Counted from the first letter of the stretch, positions 26,108 to 35,430 are shown. The stretch: 64,000 nucleotides of DNA from an uncultured Piscinibacter sp. (GCF_937952055.1 NZ_CALFYO010000019.1:620001-684000); one strand, 5' to 3'. Translations and numbers: made by a program. Notes: generated by a model from the letters alone, not told the origin.

Positions 26108-26821
26108 ATGAGTGCCTTTGCCGAGAGTGCCCGTACCGCCGTCGACCTGATCGTCCATGCCGATGTCGTCCTGCTCCACACCGTGTGGCTGTCGCTGCAG
26201 GTCAGCGGCATGGCCTGCCTGGTCGCGGCGGGCTTCGGCCTTGCGTTCGGCGCCTGGCTGGCCATCGCGCACTTCCCGGGGCACCGGCTGCTGGTCTGGC
26301 TGCTGAACACGCTGCTCGCGCTGCCCTCGGTGGTGGTGGGACTGGTCGTCTACCTGCTGCTGTCGCGCAGCGGACCGCTCGGTGCCTGGGGCATCCTGTT
26401 CACGCCGACGGCGATGGTGATCGCGCAGACCATGCTCGTGCTGCCGGTGATCGCCGCGCTGACGCGCCAGCTCGTCGGCGACTCGCTGCGCGACGGCGGC
26501 GACCAGCTGCGCTCGATGGGCGCCCGCCCGATCGCCTGCGCGCTGCTGATGCTGGTGCACGACCGCTGGGCGGTGCTGACCATCCTGATCGCCGCCTTCG
26601 GCCGCGCCATTGCCGAGGTCGGCGCGGTGATGGTGGTGGGCGGCAACATCGACGGCGTCACCCGCGTGATGACGACCACCATCGCCCTGGAGACGAGCAA
26701 GGGCGACCTGCCGCTGGCGATGGCGCTGGGCATCGTGCTGCTCGGCGTGGTCGGCCTCGTCAACCTGCTGATCGGCTTCGCGCAGCGCGGCCACGGCTCG
26801 GCCCTGGCGGGAGTGCGCTGA
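26108..26821 (+). CDS. tupB: Tungstate-type ABC transporter, permease
   Basis: The 237-residue protein has about five to six membrane helices and the EAA-type loop (QLRSMGARPIACALLMLVHDRWAV, then FGRAIAEVGAVMVVGGNI) seen in TupB/WtpB permeases. TupB proteins differ from ModB in this GRAIAEVGAVMVVGGNI signature. The ATG at 26108 has GAGAGAAG ahead of it. It leads a tight tupB-tupC-tupA operon. Confidence 0.85.
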   Translation: MSAFAESARTAVDLIVHADVVLLHTVWLSLQVSGMACLVAAGFGLAFGAWLAIAHFPGHRLLVWLLNTLLALPSVVVGLVVYLLLSRSGPLGAWGILFTPTAMVIAQTMLVLPVIAALTRQLVGDSLRDGGDQLRSMGARPIACALLMLVHDRWAVLTILIAAFGRAIAEVGAVMVVGGNIDGVTRVMTTTIALETSKGDLPLAMALGIVLLGVVGLVNLLIGFAQRGHGSALAGVR

Positions 26822-26823
26822 CC

Positions 26824-27504
26824 ATGATCACGATGCAGGACGTGTCGGTGCGCTTCGGCAACGTGCACGCACTCAAGGGGGTGTCGATCAGCGTTTCGCG
26901 CGGCGAGTTCGTCGCCCTGGTCGGCCCCAACGGCTCGGGCAAGACCACGCTGCTGCGCGCCATGCACGGCATGCTGCGCCATCGTGGCGGCCGCGACGTC
27001 GCTGCCGAGGCCGGCCGCCAGGCGATGGTGTTCCAGCGTCCCTTCGTGATGCGGCTGTCGGTGCGCAACAACCTGCGCCTGGCGCTGTGGCTGGGCGGCG
27101 TGCCGCGCGCGCAATGGCACGGGCGCATCGCGGCGGCGCTGCAGCGCGTCGCCCTGCAGGGGCTGGAGGAGCGCCCAGCGCGCGCGCTCTCCGGCGGCCA
27201 GCAGCAGCGCCTGGCGCTGGCGCGCGCCTGGGCCATCCAGCCGGCGCTGCTGTTCCTCGACGAGCCCACTGCCAGCCTCGACCCGACGGCCAAGCGCGAG
27301 GTCGAGGCGCTGCTCGCCGGCTTCGCCGCCGACGGCATGACGCTGGTGATGAGCACCCACAACCTCGGCCAGGCCAAGCGCCTGGCCAGCCGCGTGGTCT
27401 ACCTGGAGGACGGCGAGATCCACGCCGACCTGCCCACCGCGGCCTTCTTCGACGGGCGGCTGCAAGGCCGCGCGCAACAGTTCCTGAAAGGAGAACTGGC
27501 ATGA
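26824..27504 (+). CDS. tupC: Tungstate-type ABC transporter, ATP-binding protein
   Basis: The 226-residue ABC ATPase has Walker A GPNGSGKTT, signature LSGGQQQR, Walker B LLFLDEPTA and the switch His (MSTHNLGQA). It starts two bases after tupB, and its stop overlaps the tupA start as ATGA. It is shorter than ModC and lacks the C-terminal molybdate-binding domain, as expected for TupC. Confidence 0.9.
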   Translation: MITMQDVSVRFGNVHALKGVSISVSRGEFVALVGPNGSGKTTLLRAMHGMLRHRGGRDVAAEAGRQAMVFQRPFVMRLSVRNNLRLALWLGGVPRAQWHGRIAAALQRVALQGLEERPARALSGGQQQRLALARAWAIQPALLFLDEPTASLDPTAKREVEALLAGFAADGMTLVMSTHNLGQAKRLASRVVYLEDGEIHADLPTAAFFDGRLQGRAQQFLKGELA

Positions 27505-28346
27505 CCCTTCGTACCCACCTGGCTCGTCTCACCCGCCGCGGCGCTCTCGCACTCGGCCTGGCCGCCTCGCTGCTGCCGTTGTCCGCGCCCGCGCAGGACA
27601 AGTTCATCGTGATGTCCTCGACCACCAGCACCGAGCAGTCGGGCCTGTTCGGCCACCTGCTGCCGGTCTTCAAGAAGACCAGCGGCATCCACATCCGCGT
27701 CGTCGCGCAGGGCACCGGCCAGGCGCTGGACTTGGGCCGCCGTGGTGACGCCGACGTGCTGTTCGTGCACGACCAGGTGGCCGAGGAGAAGTTCGTCGCC
27801 GAGGGCTTCGGCCTCGAGCGCCGAGCGGTCATGTACAACGACTTCGTCGTCGTCGGCCCGAAGGGCGACCCTGCCGGGGTGAAGGGCAATGACGTGGTCG
27901 AAGCCCTGAAGCAGCTCGGCGCCTCCAAGGCCGAGTTCGTTTCGCGCGGCGACAAGAGTGGCACGCATGCGGCCGAACTGCGCTACTGGAAGGCCGCCGG
28001 CATCGACAAGCCGGCCGGTGCGGTGGCCGGCTACAAGGAATGCGGCTGCGGCATGGGCCCGGCGCTGAACATCGCGTCCTCGACCAACGCCTACGTGCTG
28101 ACGGACCGCGGCACCTGGCTGTCGTTCAAGAACCGCGGCGACCTCGTCGTCCTTGTCGAGGGCGACAAACGCCTGTTCAACCAGTACGGCGTGATCGTGG
28201 TGAACCCGGCCAAGCACCCGCACGTGAAGAAGGACATGGCGCAGGCCTTCGCCGACTGGGTGGTGTCGCCGGCCGGCCAGGCGGCGATCGCCGACTACAA
28301 GATCGGCGGCGAGCAGCTGTTCTTCCCCAACGCCCGGTCGCACTGA
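27501..28346 (+). CDS. tupA: Tungstate-type ABC transporter, substrate-binding protein
   Basis: The 281-residue precursor has an export signal with a twin Arg (TRRGALALGLAASLL, ending SAPA). The mature start KFIVMSSTTSTEQSG carries the TTS motif that contacts tungstate in TupA, and SRGDKSGTHAAE is the second oxyanion loop. AAAGGAGAA precedes the ATG. Tungstate is the usual ligand of this family, but molybdate cannot be excluded, since coxM genes for a molybdenum enzyme follow 83 bases later. Confidence 0.87.
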   Translation: MTLRTHLARLTRRGALALGLAASLLPLSAPAQDKFIVMSSTTSTEQSGLFGHLLPVFKKTSGIHIRVVAQGTGQALDLGRRGDADVLFVHDQVAEEKFVAEGFGLERRAVMYNDFVVVGPKGDPAGVKGNDVVEALKQLGASKAEFVSRGDKSGTHAAELRYWKAAGIDKPAGAVAGYKECGCGMGPALNIASSTNAYVLTDRGTWLSFKNRGDLVVLVEGDKRLFNQYGVIVVNPAKHPHVKKDMAQAFADWVVSPAGQAAIADYKIGGEQLFFPNARSH

Positions 28347-28429
28347 ACGTCGGGGCGGACAGATCGCCGGCAGCCGGACGCGGCGATGTGTACGATGAGG
28401 CCGGCGGACCGAACGATTCCGGAGTGGAC

Positions 28430-29224
28430 ATGTACACCTTCGACTACCAGCGTCCCCTCAGTGCGGCCGATGCCGCGGCAGCCATGCAGGGCGACGCGCG
28501 CTATCTCGCCGGCGGCCAGAGCCTGGTGCAGGCGATGAAGCTGCGCCTGTCGTCCAGCGAGCGCCTCGTCGACCTCGGCGGCATCGCCGAACTCAAGGGC
28601 ATCTCGCTGGACGGCGGCCACGTGATCATCGGCGCGATGACCACGCACGCCACCGTCGCGGCGTCGGACGAGGTGAAGAAGGCCGTGCCGGCCCTGGCCG
28701 AACTGGCCGGGGGCATCGGCGACCCGATGGTGCGCCACATGGGCACCCTCGGCGGCTCGATCGCCAATGCCGACCCGGCGGCCTGCTACCCGGCGGCCGT
28801 GCTGGGCCTCGGTGCGACGGTCAGGACCAACCAGCGCACGATCGCCGGCGATCACTTCTTCACCGGCCTGTACGAGACGGCGCTGAAGCCGAACGAGCTG
28901 ATCGTCTCGGTCAGCTTCCCGGCCCTGACCCGCGCTGCCTACGTCAGGTACAAGCAGCCGGCGTCGCGCTTCGCGCTGGTCGGTGTGTTCGTCGCGCAGA
29001 CCGCCGGCGGCGTGCGCGTCGCGGTCACCGGCGCGGCCGGCAGCGTGTTCCGCTGCAAGCCGCTGGAGGATGCGCTGGGCAAGAGCTTCACGCCTGCATC
29101 CGCCAAGGCGGTGAAGGTCGGCGCCGACGGCCTGAACAGCGACCTGCACGGCTCGGCCGCCTACCGCGCCGCGATGATCAGCGTGATGGCCTCGCGCGCG
29201 GTTGCCGCCGTGCTCGCCCGCTGA
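28430..29224 (+). CDS. coxM: Molybdenum hydroxylase FAD-binding subunit (CoxM-like)
   Basis: The 264-residue protein has both FAD motifs of the medium subunit of CO/xanthine dehydrogenases: AGGQSLVQAMKLR and TLGGSIANADPAA. It transfers electrons from the iron-sulfur subunit to an acceptor. The partner small (CoxS) and large (CoxL) subunits are not in the window, and coxD directly follows. TGGAC and GGAG lie ahead of the ATG. Confidence 0.85.
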   Translation: MYTFDYQRPLSAADAAAAMQGDARYLAGGQSLVQAMKLRLSSSERLVDLGGIAELKGISLDGGHVIIGAMTTHATVAASDEVKKAVPALAELAGGIGDPMVRHMGTLGGSIANADPAACYPAAVLGLGATVRTNQRTIAGDHFFTGLYETALKPNELIVSVSFPALTRAAYVRYKQPASRFALVGVFVAQTAGGVRVAVTGAAGSVFRCKPLEDALGKSFTPASAKAVKVGADGLNSDLHGSAAYRAAMISVMASRAVAAVLAR

Positions 29225-29279
29225 GGCCGGCGCCCGCGTCCGGTGACCGGCCCATGACGCGAGCCTTGGAGTTCCGCCG

Positions 29280-30209
29280 ATGACCGCCCCGGCGCTGCGC
29301 CTGCCTGAATCGGTCGATGCCGTCGTCGAACTGCTCGCCACCGGGAACTACGTCTGCGACCGCCGTCTGGCCACCGCGCTGTTCCTCGCGCTGAGGCTGC
29401 GCCGGCCGTTGTTCCTCGAAGGCGAGCCGGGCGTGGGCAAGACCGAACTGGCGAAGACGCTGGCAAGCGCGCTGGGCACGGTCTTGCTGCGCGTGCAGTG
29501 CTACGAAGGCCTGGACGTGGCGCAGACCGCCTACGAATGGAACGTGGCGCGGCAGATGGTGGAGATCCGCCTGGCCGAGGCGTCGCACGCGATCACCGAC
29601 TCGTCCGATCGCGACCGCCTGGCGCACAGCCTCTACTCACGCGCCATGCTCATCGAGCGGCCGCTGCTGCAGGCGCTGACTCAGCCACGCTCGCCGGTGC
29701 TGCTGATCGACGAACTGGACCGCGCCGACGAGCCCTTCGATGCCTTCCTGCTCGAGGTGCTGGCCGAGAACCAGATCACCATCCCGGAGATCGGCGCGAT
29801 CAAGGCGAGCGCTCCGCCGATCACCATCATCACCAGCAACCGCACGCGCGAGATCCACGATGCGCTGAAACGCCGCTGCCTGTACCACTGGGTCGAGTTT
29901 CCCGACGTCGAGCGCGAACTCGAGATCGTGCGGCGCAAGGCGCCGGGTGCGTCGGAGCGGCTGAATCGGCAGGTGGTCGAGTTCGTGCAGCGCATGCGCA
30001 CGCTGGACCTGTTCAAGGCGCCCGGCGTGGCCGAGACGATCGACTGGGTCCATGCGCTCGTCGCGCTCAACGCGTTGCGGCTCGACCCGGCGACGGTGCA
30101 CGACACGCTGGGCGTGCTGCTCAAGTATCAGGACGACATCGCGCGCATGGGCGATGGCGACACGGCGAAGATCCTTGATGAGTTGAAGGCTCGCGCCGTG
30201 CTCGACTGA
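29280..30209 (+). CDS. coxD: MoxR-type AAA+ ATPase (CoxD-like)
   Basis: The 309-residue protein has Walker A GEPGVGKTE, Walker B LLIDELDRAD, sensor ITSNRTREI and an Arg finger region RRCLYHW. Together with the VWA protein CoxE, MoxR ATPases of this type help to insert sulfur/copper or otherwise mature the molybdenum active site. It follows coxM by 55 bases. Downstream lies a 263-base spacer, unusually long for this cluster. Confidence 0.88.
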   Translation: MTAPALRLPESVDAVVELLATGNYVCDRRLATALFLALRLRRPLFLEGEPGVGKTELAKTLASALGTVLLRVQCYEGLDVAQTAYEWNVARQMVEIRLAEASHAITDSSDRDRLAHSLYSRAMLIERPLLQALTQPRSPVLLIDELDRADEPFDAFLLEVLAENQITIPEIGAIKASAPPITIITSNRTREIHDALKRRCLYHWVEFPDVERELEIVRRKAPGASERLNRQVVEFVQRMRTLDLFKAPGVAETIDWVHALVALNALRLDPATVHDTLGVLLKYQDDIARMGDGDTAKILDELKARAVLD

Positions 30210-30271
30210 CATGCGGCTGGATCGTTTCGTGTCGCTCGCCCGTCGCGCGACCGCCGAGCGTGGCGGCCCGC

Positions 30272-30400
30272 CGGGGTATGCCTGCTCCGGCCCACGCTCG
30301 CGGGCGACCAGCCGGGTACGTACACGCCGTGGCGGCGACGCCGCGCCTGCCATGCCGACGTCAGGGCGACCGCGAAGGAGGCCTGCGCAGACATACCCCG
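30272..30400. repeat. Imperfect inverted repeat in the coxD-coxE spacer
   Basis: CGGGGTATGCCTGCTCCGGC at 30272-30291 and GCCTGCGCAGACATACCCCG at 30381-30400 are inverted copies matching at 17 of 20 positions, about 89 bases apart. GGGCGACC also occurs twice between them as a direct repeat. The 263-base spacer holds an 82-codon open frame (30211-30459) with no family features, which I do not call. It could be a decayed small mobile or REP-like element, or an RNA hairpin. Confidence 0.4.
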
Positions 30401-30472
30401 AGCACCTGCCCAAACACACCGCCCTGGTGAACCACTCGCAGCAGGCAGACTTCCGATAGCGAAGAAGCGGCC

Positions 30473-31651
30473 ATGCTCGCCGACAACATCGTCCACTTCT
30501 CGCGCATCCTGCGCGACGCCGGCATGGCCGTCGGCCCCGACCGCGTGCTTGCCGCCATCGCCGCCGTGGAAGCGGTGGGCATCGAGCGAAGCGAGGACGT
30601 TCGCGCAGCGCTCGCTGCGGTGATGCTCGAACGCCACGAGCAGCAGACCATCTTCGACGCCGCCTTCGACGCCTTCTTCCGCGATCCCAAGCTGCTCGAG
30701 CAGATGATGTATGGGCTGCTGCCGAAGATCCAGGACCGCGGCGACAAGCCGCCGGCGCCGCGCGCCAACCGCCTGGCCGAAGCATTCGCGCCACCCGCGT
30801 TGGCGCGCCAGCCCAAGCCGGCGGATGAGACGGCGAAGGAAGAGATCCAGTTCGAGACCGAGTTCAGCTTCTCCGAACGCGAGCGCCTGGCGCAGGCGGA
30901 CTTCGAGAGCATGACCAGCGCCGAGTACGAGCTGGCGAAGAAGCTGGCCGAACGCGCGCCGCTGCCGCTGCAGCCGGTGCGGCGGCGCCGTCACGAGGCC
31001 GGGCCGCGCGGCGCGCTGGACCTGCGCCGCACGCTGCAGGGCATGGCGCGCCAGCCGCACACGCTGACGCCGGCCTTCACCCATGCGCGCACCGAGCTGC
31101 CGCCGGTGGTCGTGCTGCTCGACATCTCCGGTTCGATGGAGCGCTACTCGCGCCTGTTCCTGCACTACGTGCACGGCCTGACGCGGCGCCACCTCAAGGT
31201 CCACACCTTCGTGTTCGGCACACGGCTGACGAACATCACCCGCTGCCTGCGCCACCGCGACCCCGACGTGGCGCTGAAGCTGGCCGACGAGCAGGTGCAC
31301 GACTGGAAGGGCGGCACGCGCATCGCGTCCAGCCTCGACGAGTTCAACCGCCGCTGGGCACGCCGCGTGCTCGGCGCGAATGCGGCGGTGCTGCTCGTCA
31401 GCGACGGACTGGAGCGCGACGACGGGGGAGCACTCGAACGCGCCGCGGCCCAGCTCCAGCGCATGGCCCCCCAGATCGTCTGGCTCAACCCGCTGCTGCG
31501 CTTCGACGGCTTCGAGCCGCGTGCGGCCGGCATCCGCACGCTGCTCGCCCATGTCGACCGCTTCCTGCCAGTACACAACCTGGCGAGCCTGGCCGACCTG
31601 GCCCGCGCTCTGCAGAAGCCGGCGCTGAATCCCTCCACATTGCTCCACTGA
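30473..31651 (+). CDS. coxE: VWA-domain protein (CoxE-like)
   Basis: The 392-residue protein has a helical N-terminal region, then a von Willebrand A domain with the MIDAS motif DISGSMERYS and a late KGGTRIASSLDEF segment. It is the usual partner of the CoxD ATPase in maturing the molybdenum cofactor site. The neighbours are coxD upstream (263-base spacer) and coxG three bases downstream. Start ATG at 30473, preceded by a weak GAAGAAG. Confidence 0.88.
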   Translation: MLADNIVHFSRILRDAGMAVGPDRVLAAIAAVEAVGIERSEDVRAALAAVMLERHEQQTIFDAAFDAFFRDPKLLEQMMYGLLPKIQDRGDKPPAPRANRLAEAFAPPALARQPKPADETAKEEIQFETEFSFSERERLAQADFESMTSAEYELAKKLAERAPLPLQPVRRRRHEAGPRGALDLRRTLQGMARQPHTLTPAFTHARTELPPVVVLLDISGSMERYSRLFLHYVHGLTRRHLKVHTFVFGTRLTNITRCLRHRDPDVALKLADEQVHDWKGGTRIASSLDEFNRRWARRVLGANAAVLLVSDGLERDDGGALERAAAQLQRMAPQIVWLNPLLRFDGFEPRAAGIRTLLAHVDRFLPVHNLASLADLARALQKPALNPSTLLH

Positions 31652-31654
31652 ACC

Positions 31655-32203
31655 ATGGAACTCAAAGGCGAACGACTCATTCCGGCTCCCATCGACACCA
31701 CCTGGGCCGGCCTCAACGACCCGGAGATCCTCAAGGCCTGCATCGCCGGCTGCGAGTCGCTCGAACGCACGGCGGACGATGCCTTCCAGGCGCTGGTGGC
31801 GGTGCGCGTCGGCCCGGTGGCGGCGAAGTTCAAGGGCAATCTCAAGCTCACCGACGTCAAGCCGCCGTCGAGCTACACCATCCACTTCGACGGCCAGGGC
31901 GGCGCGGCCGGCTTCGGCAAGGGTTCGGCCGACGTGCAACTCGTGCCGCAAGCAGGGGGAACCCGGCTCAGCTACAGTGCGCGGGCCCAGGTCGGCGGCA
32001 AGATGGCCCAGGTGGGCTCGCGGCTGATCGACGCCGCCGCAGGCAAGATCGCGGAGGACTTCTTCGCCGCTTTCGAGGCGAAGCTGGCGCCGGCCGCGGC
32101 GGCCGAGGCTGTGCCGGCACCGGCCGCGGGGGGCGGCAGGCTGGTCTGGTGGATCGTCGGCGCCGTGCTGACGCTGGCGGCCCTCTGGTACTTCACGCGT
32201 TAG
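31655..32203 (+). CDS. coxG: CoxG-like SRPBCC protein with C-terminal membrane anchor
   Basis: The 182-residue protein has an SRPBCC fold typical of CoxG (ELKGERLIPAPIDTTWAGLNDPEILKACI, AAKFKGNLKLTDVKPP). An Ala/Pro linker and one terminal membrane helix follow (about residues 160-178, LVWWIVGAVLTLAALWYF). CoxG is thought to recruit the dehydrogenase to the membrane. It lies between coxE and coxF with short spacers. Confidence 0.87.
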   Translation: MELKGERLIPAPIDTTWAGLNDPEILKACIAGCESLERTADDAFQALVAVRVGPVAAKFKGNLKLTDVKPPSSYTIHFDGQGGAAGFGKGSADVQLVPQAGGTRLSYSARAQVGGKMAQVGSRLIDAAAGKIAEDFFAAFEAKLAPAAAAEAVPAPAAGGGRLVWWIVGAVLTLAALWYFTR

Positions 32204-32213
32204 GAGGTACGGC

Positions 32214-33215
32214 ATGGACAGTCTCGATCTGCAGGTGCTGCAACAGGCTCGCGATTGGCGCGCCGCCGGCGAAGCGGTGTGGCTGGTCACCGTCATCGAG
32301 ACCTGGGGCTCGGCGCCGCGCCCCCCCGGCGCCCTGCTGGCGATGCGCGGCGACGGCCTGGTGGTCGGCTCGGTCTCCGGCGGCTGCGTGGAAGACGACC
32401 TGATCGACCGCGTGCGCCATGGCGAACGTGTCGACAAGCCCTCACTGGTCACCTACGGCGTCACCAAGGAAGAGGCAGCACGGTTCGGCCTGCCCTGCGG
32501 CGGCAACCTGCGTCTGGTGCAGGAGCCGCTGCTGGACACCGCCTGGGTCGACGAGGTGCTCGCGCGCACCGCGCGCCACGAACTGGTGGCACGCCGGCTC
32601 GACCTCGCCAGCGGCGCCGTCAGCGTCGAGCCGGCCGCGCGCGGCGAGGTCTTCCAGTTCGACGGCAAGGCGCTGCGTGCCCTGTTCGGCCCGCGCTGGC
32701 GGATGCTCATCATCGGCGCGGGGCAGCTGGCGCGCGCCGTGGCACAGATGGCGCTGGCGCTGGACTTCGAGGTGATCTGCTGCGACCCGCGCGAGGAGTA
32801 CCACCTCACCTGGGACGTCCCGAACACCAGCTTCAGCAAGTCCATGCCCGACGACCTGGTCACCGAGCTGCAGCTCGACCCGCACAGCGCGGTGATCGCC
32901 GTCACCCACGACCCCAAGCTCGACGACATGGTGCTGCTCGAGGCGCTGAAGTCACCGGCCTTCTACGTGGGCGCGCTCGGCTCGCGCAGCAACACCGCGG
33001 CGCGCAAGCAGCGTCTGGCCTTGTTCGACCTGAGCCCGGCCGAGATCGACCGGCTGCATGGCCCGATCGGACTGGACCTGGGCAGCAAGACGCCGGCCGA
33101 GATCGCCGTGTCCATCGTCGCCGAGATCGTCGCGGTGAAGAACGGCGTGGCCCTGGTGCAGAAGAAGGAGGGTTCGGCGCTGCCGGAATCGTCCGGCGTG
33201 TGCGCGCGCTCCTGA
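32214..33215 (+). CDS. coxF: XdhC/CoxF-family molybdenum cofactor maturation protein
   Basis: The 333-residue protein has the XdhC N-terminal domain (TVIETWGSAPRPPGALLAM, SVSGGCVE, GLPCGGNL) and a Rossmann-like C-terminal domain (MLIIGAGQLARAVAQMA, then VGALGSRSNTAARKQRL). XdhC proteins bind and sulfurate molybdenum cofactor before insertion. AGGAGGT lies before the ATG. It ends 23 bases before a convergent regulator gene. Confidence 0.9.
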   Translation: MDSLDLQVLQQARDWRAAGEAVWLVTVIETWGSAPRPPGALLAMRGDGLVVGSVSGGCVEDDLIDRVRHGERVDKPSLVTYGVTKEEAARFGLPCGGNLRLVQEPLLDTAWVDEVLARTARHELVARRLDLASGAVSVEPAARGEVFQFDGKALRALFGPRWRMLIIGAGQLARAVAQMALALDFEVICCDPREEYHLTWDVPNTSFSKSMPDDLVTELQLDPHSAVIAVTHDPKLDDMVLLEALKSPAFYVGALGSRSNTAARKQRLALFDLSPAEIDRLHGPIGLDLGSKTPAEIAVSIVAEIVAVKNGVALVQKKEGSALPESSGVCARS

Positions 33216-33238
33216 CTCCCGGCCGCCAGCCGATCAAG

Positions 33239-35014
33239 TCAGCCAGCGCGGTTCAGCAGCCGGGCGCGCAGCGCATCGACCCGCCCGCGGTGCGCACGCG
33301 CAGCCGGTGCCAGCGTGGTCTGCAGCGCATGCAGTTCCAGCTCGGCGCCCCGTGGATCGCCGTCCGCGAGCAGGCATTCGGCCAGACGCAGTCGCGCTTC
33401 CACCTCGCCCACGGGTGAGCCCACCTCGTGCCAATCACGGATCGCGCGGCGCAGACTCGACGTGGCCAGCCTCAGGTTGCCCTCGGCCAGCGCCAGCTCG
33501 GCCTGGGCGGCGTTGCGCATCGCGGTGAGCGACTCGTTGTCCAGGCGATGCGCCTCACCATCGAGGCTCGCCATCGCCTCGCGTGCGCGCGTCGTGTCGC
33601 CCGCAGCCACCGCGGCGTGCACCAGCAGGCACAGCAGCTGCGCACGTCGCTCTCGCAGCGTGAAGTCGGGCGCGTCGAGCGCCTGTTCGAGCCCGCGCTG
33701 CGCCTCGGCGGCGCGGCCGGCCAGCAGGTGCAGCCGCGCCAGGCCGGGCTGCGGGTTCCAGCCCAACGCGTGTGCCTGACGGTACGAGGCCTCGGCGTCT
33801 TCGAGGTCGCCCACGCTCAGCTGGATGTCGCCCAGCACGCAGTAGGCGTCGCCCTCGGCCCAGGGGGCGGCCTGGGCGAGCATTGCAGCCGCGGAGCGCA
33901 CTTCGGCCGCGGCCTGTTCGAGTTCGCCCTGCACGTTCAGGACCGCAGCGCGATGCAGCTGGCAGGTGCCTGGAAACGCAGGCATGCGGCTTGCCCGGCT
34001 CCACTCCTCGAAGGCCTGCGCGAACTGCGCGGCGCGCAGCCAGTCATTGCGGTAGCGCGCGGCATAGAGGATCGAGCACAGCGACCAGCCCGCTGCCCAC
34101 GGGCACACGCCGCCCAGACGGATCATCGCGGCAGCTTCGTCGTGTTGCGCCAGGCCTTCGGCCACGTCGCCGCGTGACATGAGGCCGTGCCCGAGATAGG
34201 TGAGACCAAGGCACTCGACGTCGGCGTCGTGCAGCGCGCGGCCGATGCGGCAGGCCTCTCTGGCCTGGGCGAGCGCACCCTCGGCATCGCCGCCGGCCAG
34301 CGCCATGCGCGCCGACATCCATGCGCAGTGGCCGAGCTCGATGGTGTCGGCCTGCCCGTCGAGGAAGCGCGATGCGCGCTGCAGCAGGCCGCGAGCGATC
34401 GCGCTCTGGCGCTGATCGATGCGGATCTGTGCCAGCAGCAGCATGGCGCGCGCGGCGGTGAGCGCGTCACCGGCCGTGCTGCGCTCGGCCACCAGGCGCT
34501 CGAGCGCGCCCACGGCGCCCGGCCCCTGGCCGCCGCAAATGGCGGCGCGGCCCCAGATCTCGATGTCCTCGGCCGCCAACGGGGCATGCGCATCGGCGGC
34601 GGCGAAGGCCTCGCATGCGGCGGCCCAGTCGCTGCGTTCGCAGGCGGCGTGCGCGGCAGCCAGTCGATCGTCTGCAGGCAACGGCTCGGCTGCCCGTTGG
34701 CCATCGTCGATGCAGAACCGATAGCCGTGTCGCGGGTAGGTGCGGATGGCGTCTGCGAGTCCCGCCTCGGCCAGCGCGTTGCGCGCCAGGCTCACCACGC
34801 GTTGCAGCGCGTTGTCGACCACGATCGTGCGCGGCCACAGCGCTTCGAGGAGTTCGTCCTTGGTCACCACCCGCTCGCGATGTCGCACCAGGTAGCACAG
34901 CAGGTCGAACACCAGCGGTTGCAGCTTCAACTCGCGGCCGTGCGCGGTCAGCGAGCGACACGACGCGTCGAGCTCGCAAGGACCGAATCTGTACGTTGTG
35001 GCAGCAACCGTCAC
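33239..35014 (-). CDS. Winged-helix regulator with TPR-like repeat region
   Basis: The 591-residue protein has an N-terminal OmpR/PhoB-type winged helix (about 8-105: LQPLVFDLLCYLVRHRERVVTKDELLEALWP, then RYPRHGYRF-like end). About 450 residues of Ala-rich helical repeats resembling tetratricopeptide repeats follow. There is no receiver and no membrane helix. Proteins of this layout act as cytoplasmic transcription regulators. The start is GTG, and its GTGA overlaps the stop of the VOC gene upstream by four bases, so the two are translated together. Its likely targets are the DUF4242 cluster or the cox operon (inference). Confidence 0.8.
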   Translation of the reverse strand: MTVAATTYRFGPCELDASCRSLTAHGRELKLQPLVFDLLCYLVRHRERVVTKDELLEALWPRTIVVDNALQRVVSLARNALAEAGLADAIRTYPRHGYRFCIDDGQRAAEPLPADDRLAAAHAACERSDWAAACEAFAAADAHAPLAAEDIEIWGRAAICGGQGPGAVGALERLVAERSTAGDALTAARAMLLLAQIRIDQRQSAIARGLLQRASRFLDGQADTIELGHCAWMSARMALAGGDAEGALAQAREACRIGRALHDADVECLGLTYLGHGLMSRGDVAEGLAQHDEAAAMIRLGGVCPWAAGWSLCSILYAARYRNDWLRAAQFAQAFEEWSRASRMPAFPGTCQLHRAAVLNVQGELEQAAAEVRSAAAMLAQAAPWAEGDAYCVLGDIQLSVGDLEDAEASYRQAHALGWNPQPGLARLHLLAGRAAEAQRGLEQALDAPDFTLRERRAQLLCLLVHAAVAAGDTTRAREAMASLDGEAHRLDNESLTAMRNAAQAELALAEGNLRLATSSLRRAIRDWHEVGSPVGEVEARLRLAECLLADGDPRGAELELHALQTTLAPAARAHRGRVDALRARLLNRAG

Positions 35015-35430
35015 GGGCGAATTGTGCCAATTTGGCTTGGCGCCAGCGGCTGCCAGAGGCCGAGCACGGCGCCGACCGCGTCTTCGATCAGGGCGATGCG
35101 TGCGATGCGCTCCACATCGAACGGCGCCACCAGCACACGTCCTCCCAGTCGCGCCACGCGCTGTGCGAGCGAGTCGGCATCATCGACGCGGATGTACGGC
35201 GTCCAGTGCGAGGGCACACCGCGTTCGCGCTGCGCCTGCTTGATCGGATAGAGCGAGCCCACGTCGCGCGTGCCGATGCGGCAGCGCACGAATCGCCCGC
35301 CATTGGCATGCTGGGTCGCGAAGCTCCATCCGAAGGCCTGCGCGTAGAAGTCCATCGCCACGGCGATGTCGCTGGCCGCCAGGTCGAGCCAGCAGAAGCT
35401 GTTGGGCGGCATGGTGTCGAGCAAGGACAT
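35011..35430 (-). CDS. VOC family protein
   Basis: The 139-residue protein reads as one vicinal-oxygen-chelate domain: FCWLDLAASDIAVAMDFYAQAFGW at the start and a second module PYIRVDDADSLAQRVARLGG. The classic metal ligands are not all obvious, so it may be a binding protein rather than an enzyme. It overlaps the regulator start by four bases (GTGA). Upstream lies a DUF4242 gene 54 bases away. Confidence 0.78.
   Translation of the reverse strand: MSLLDTMPPNSFCWLDLAASDIAVAMDFYAQAFGWSFATQHANGGRFVRCRIGTRDVGSLYPIKQAQRERGVPSHWTPYIRVDDADSLAQRVARLGGRVLVAPFDVERIARIALIEDAVGAVLGLWQPLAPSQIGTIRP

Noticed and set aside
28430..29224. Complete CO dehydrogenase operon
   Set aside because: CoxS and CoxL are absent, so CO oxidation cannot be claimed from this window.
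30211..30459. 82-codon open frame between coxD and coxE
   Set aside because: Composition is Arg/Pro-rich with no domain or ribosome site, and it lies across the inverted repeat, so it is likely not coding.
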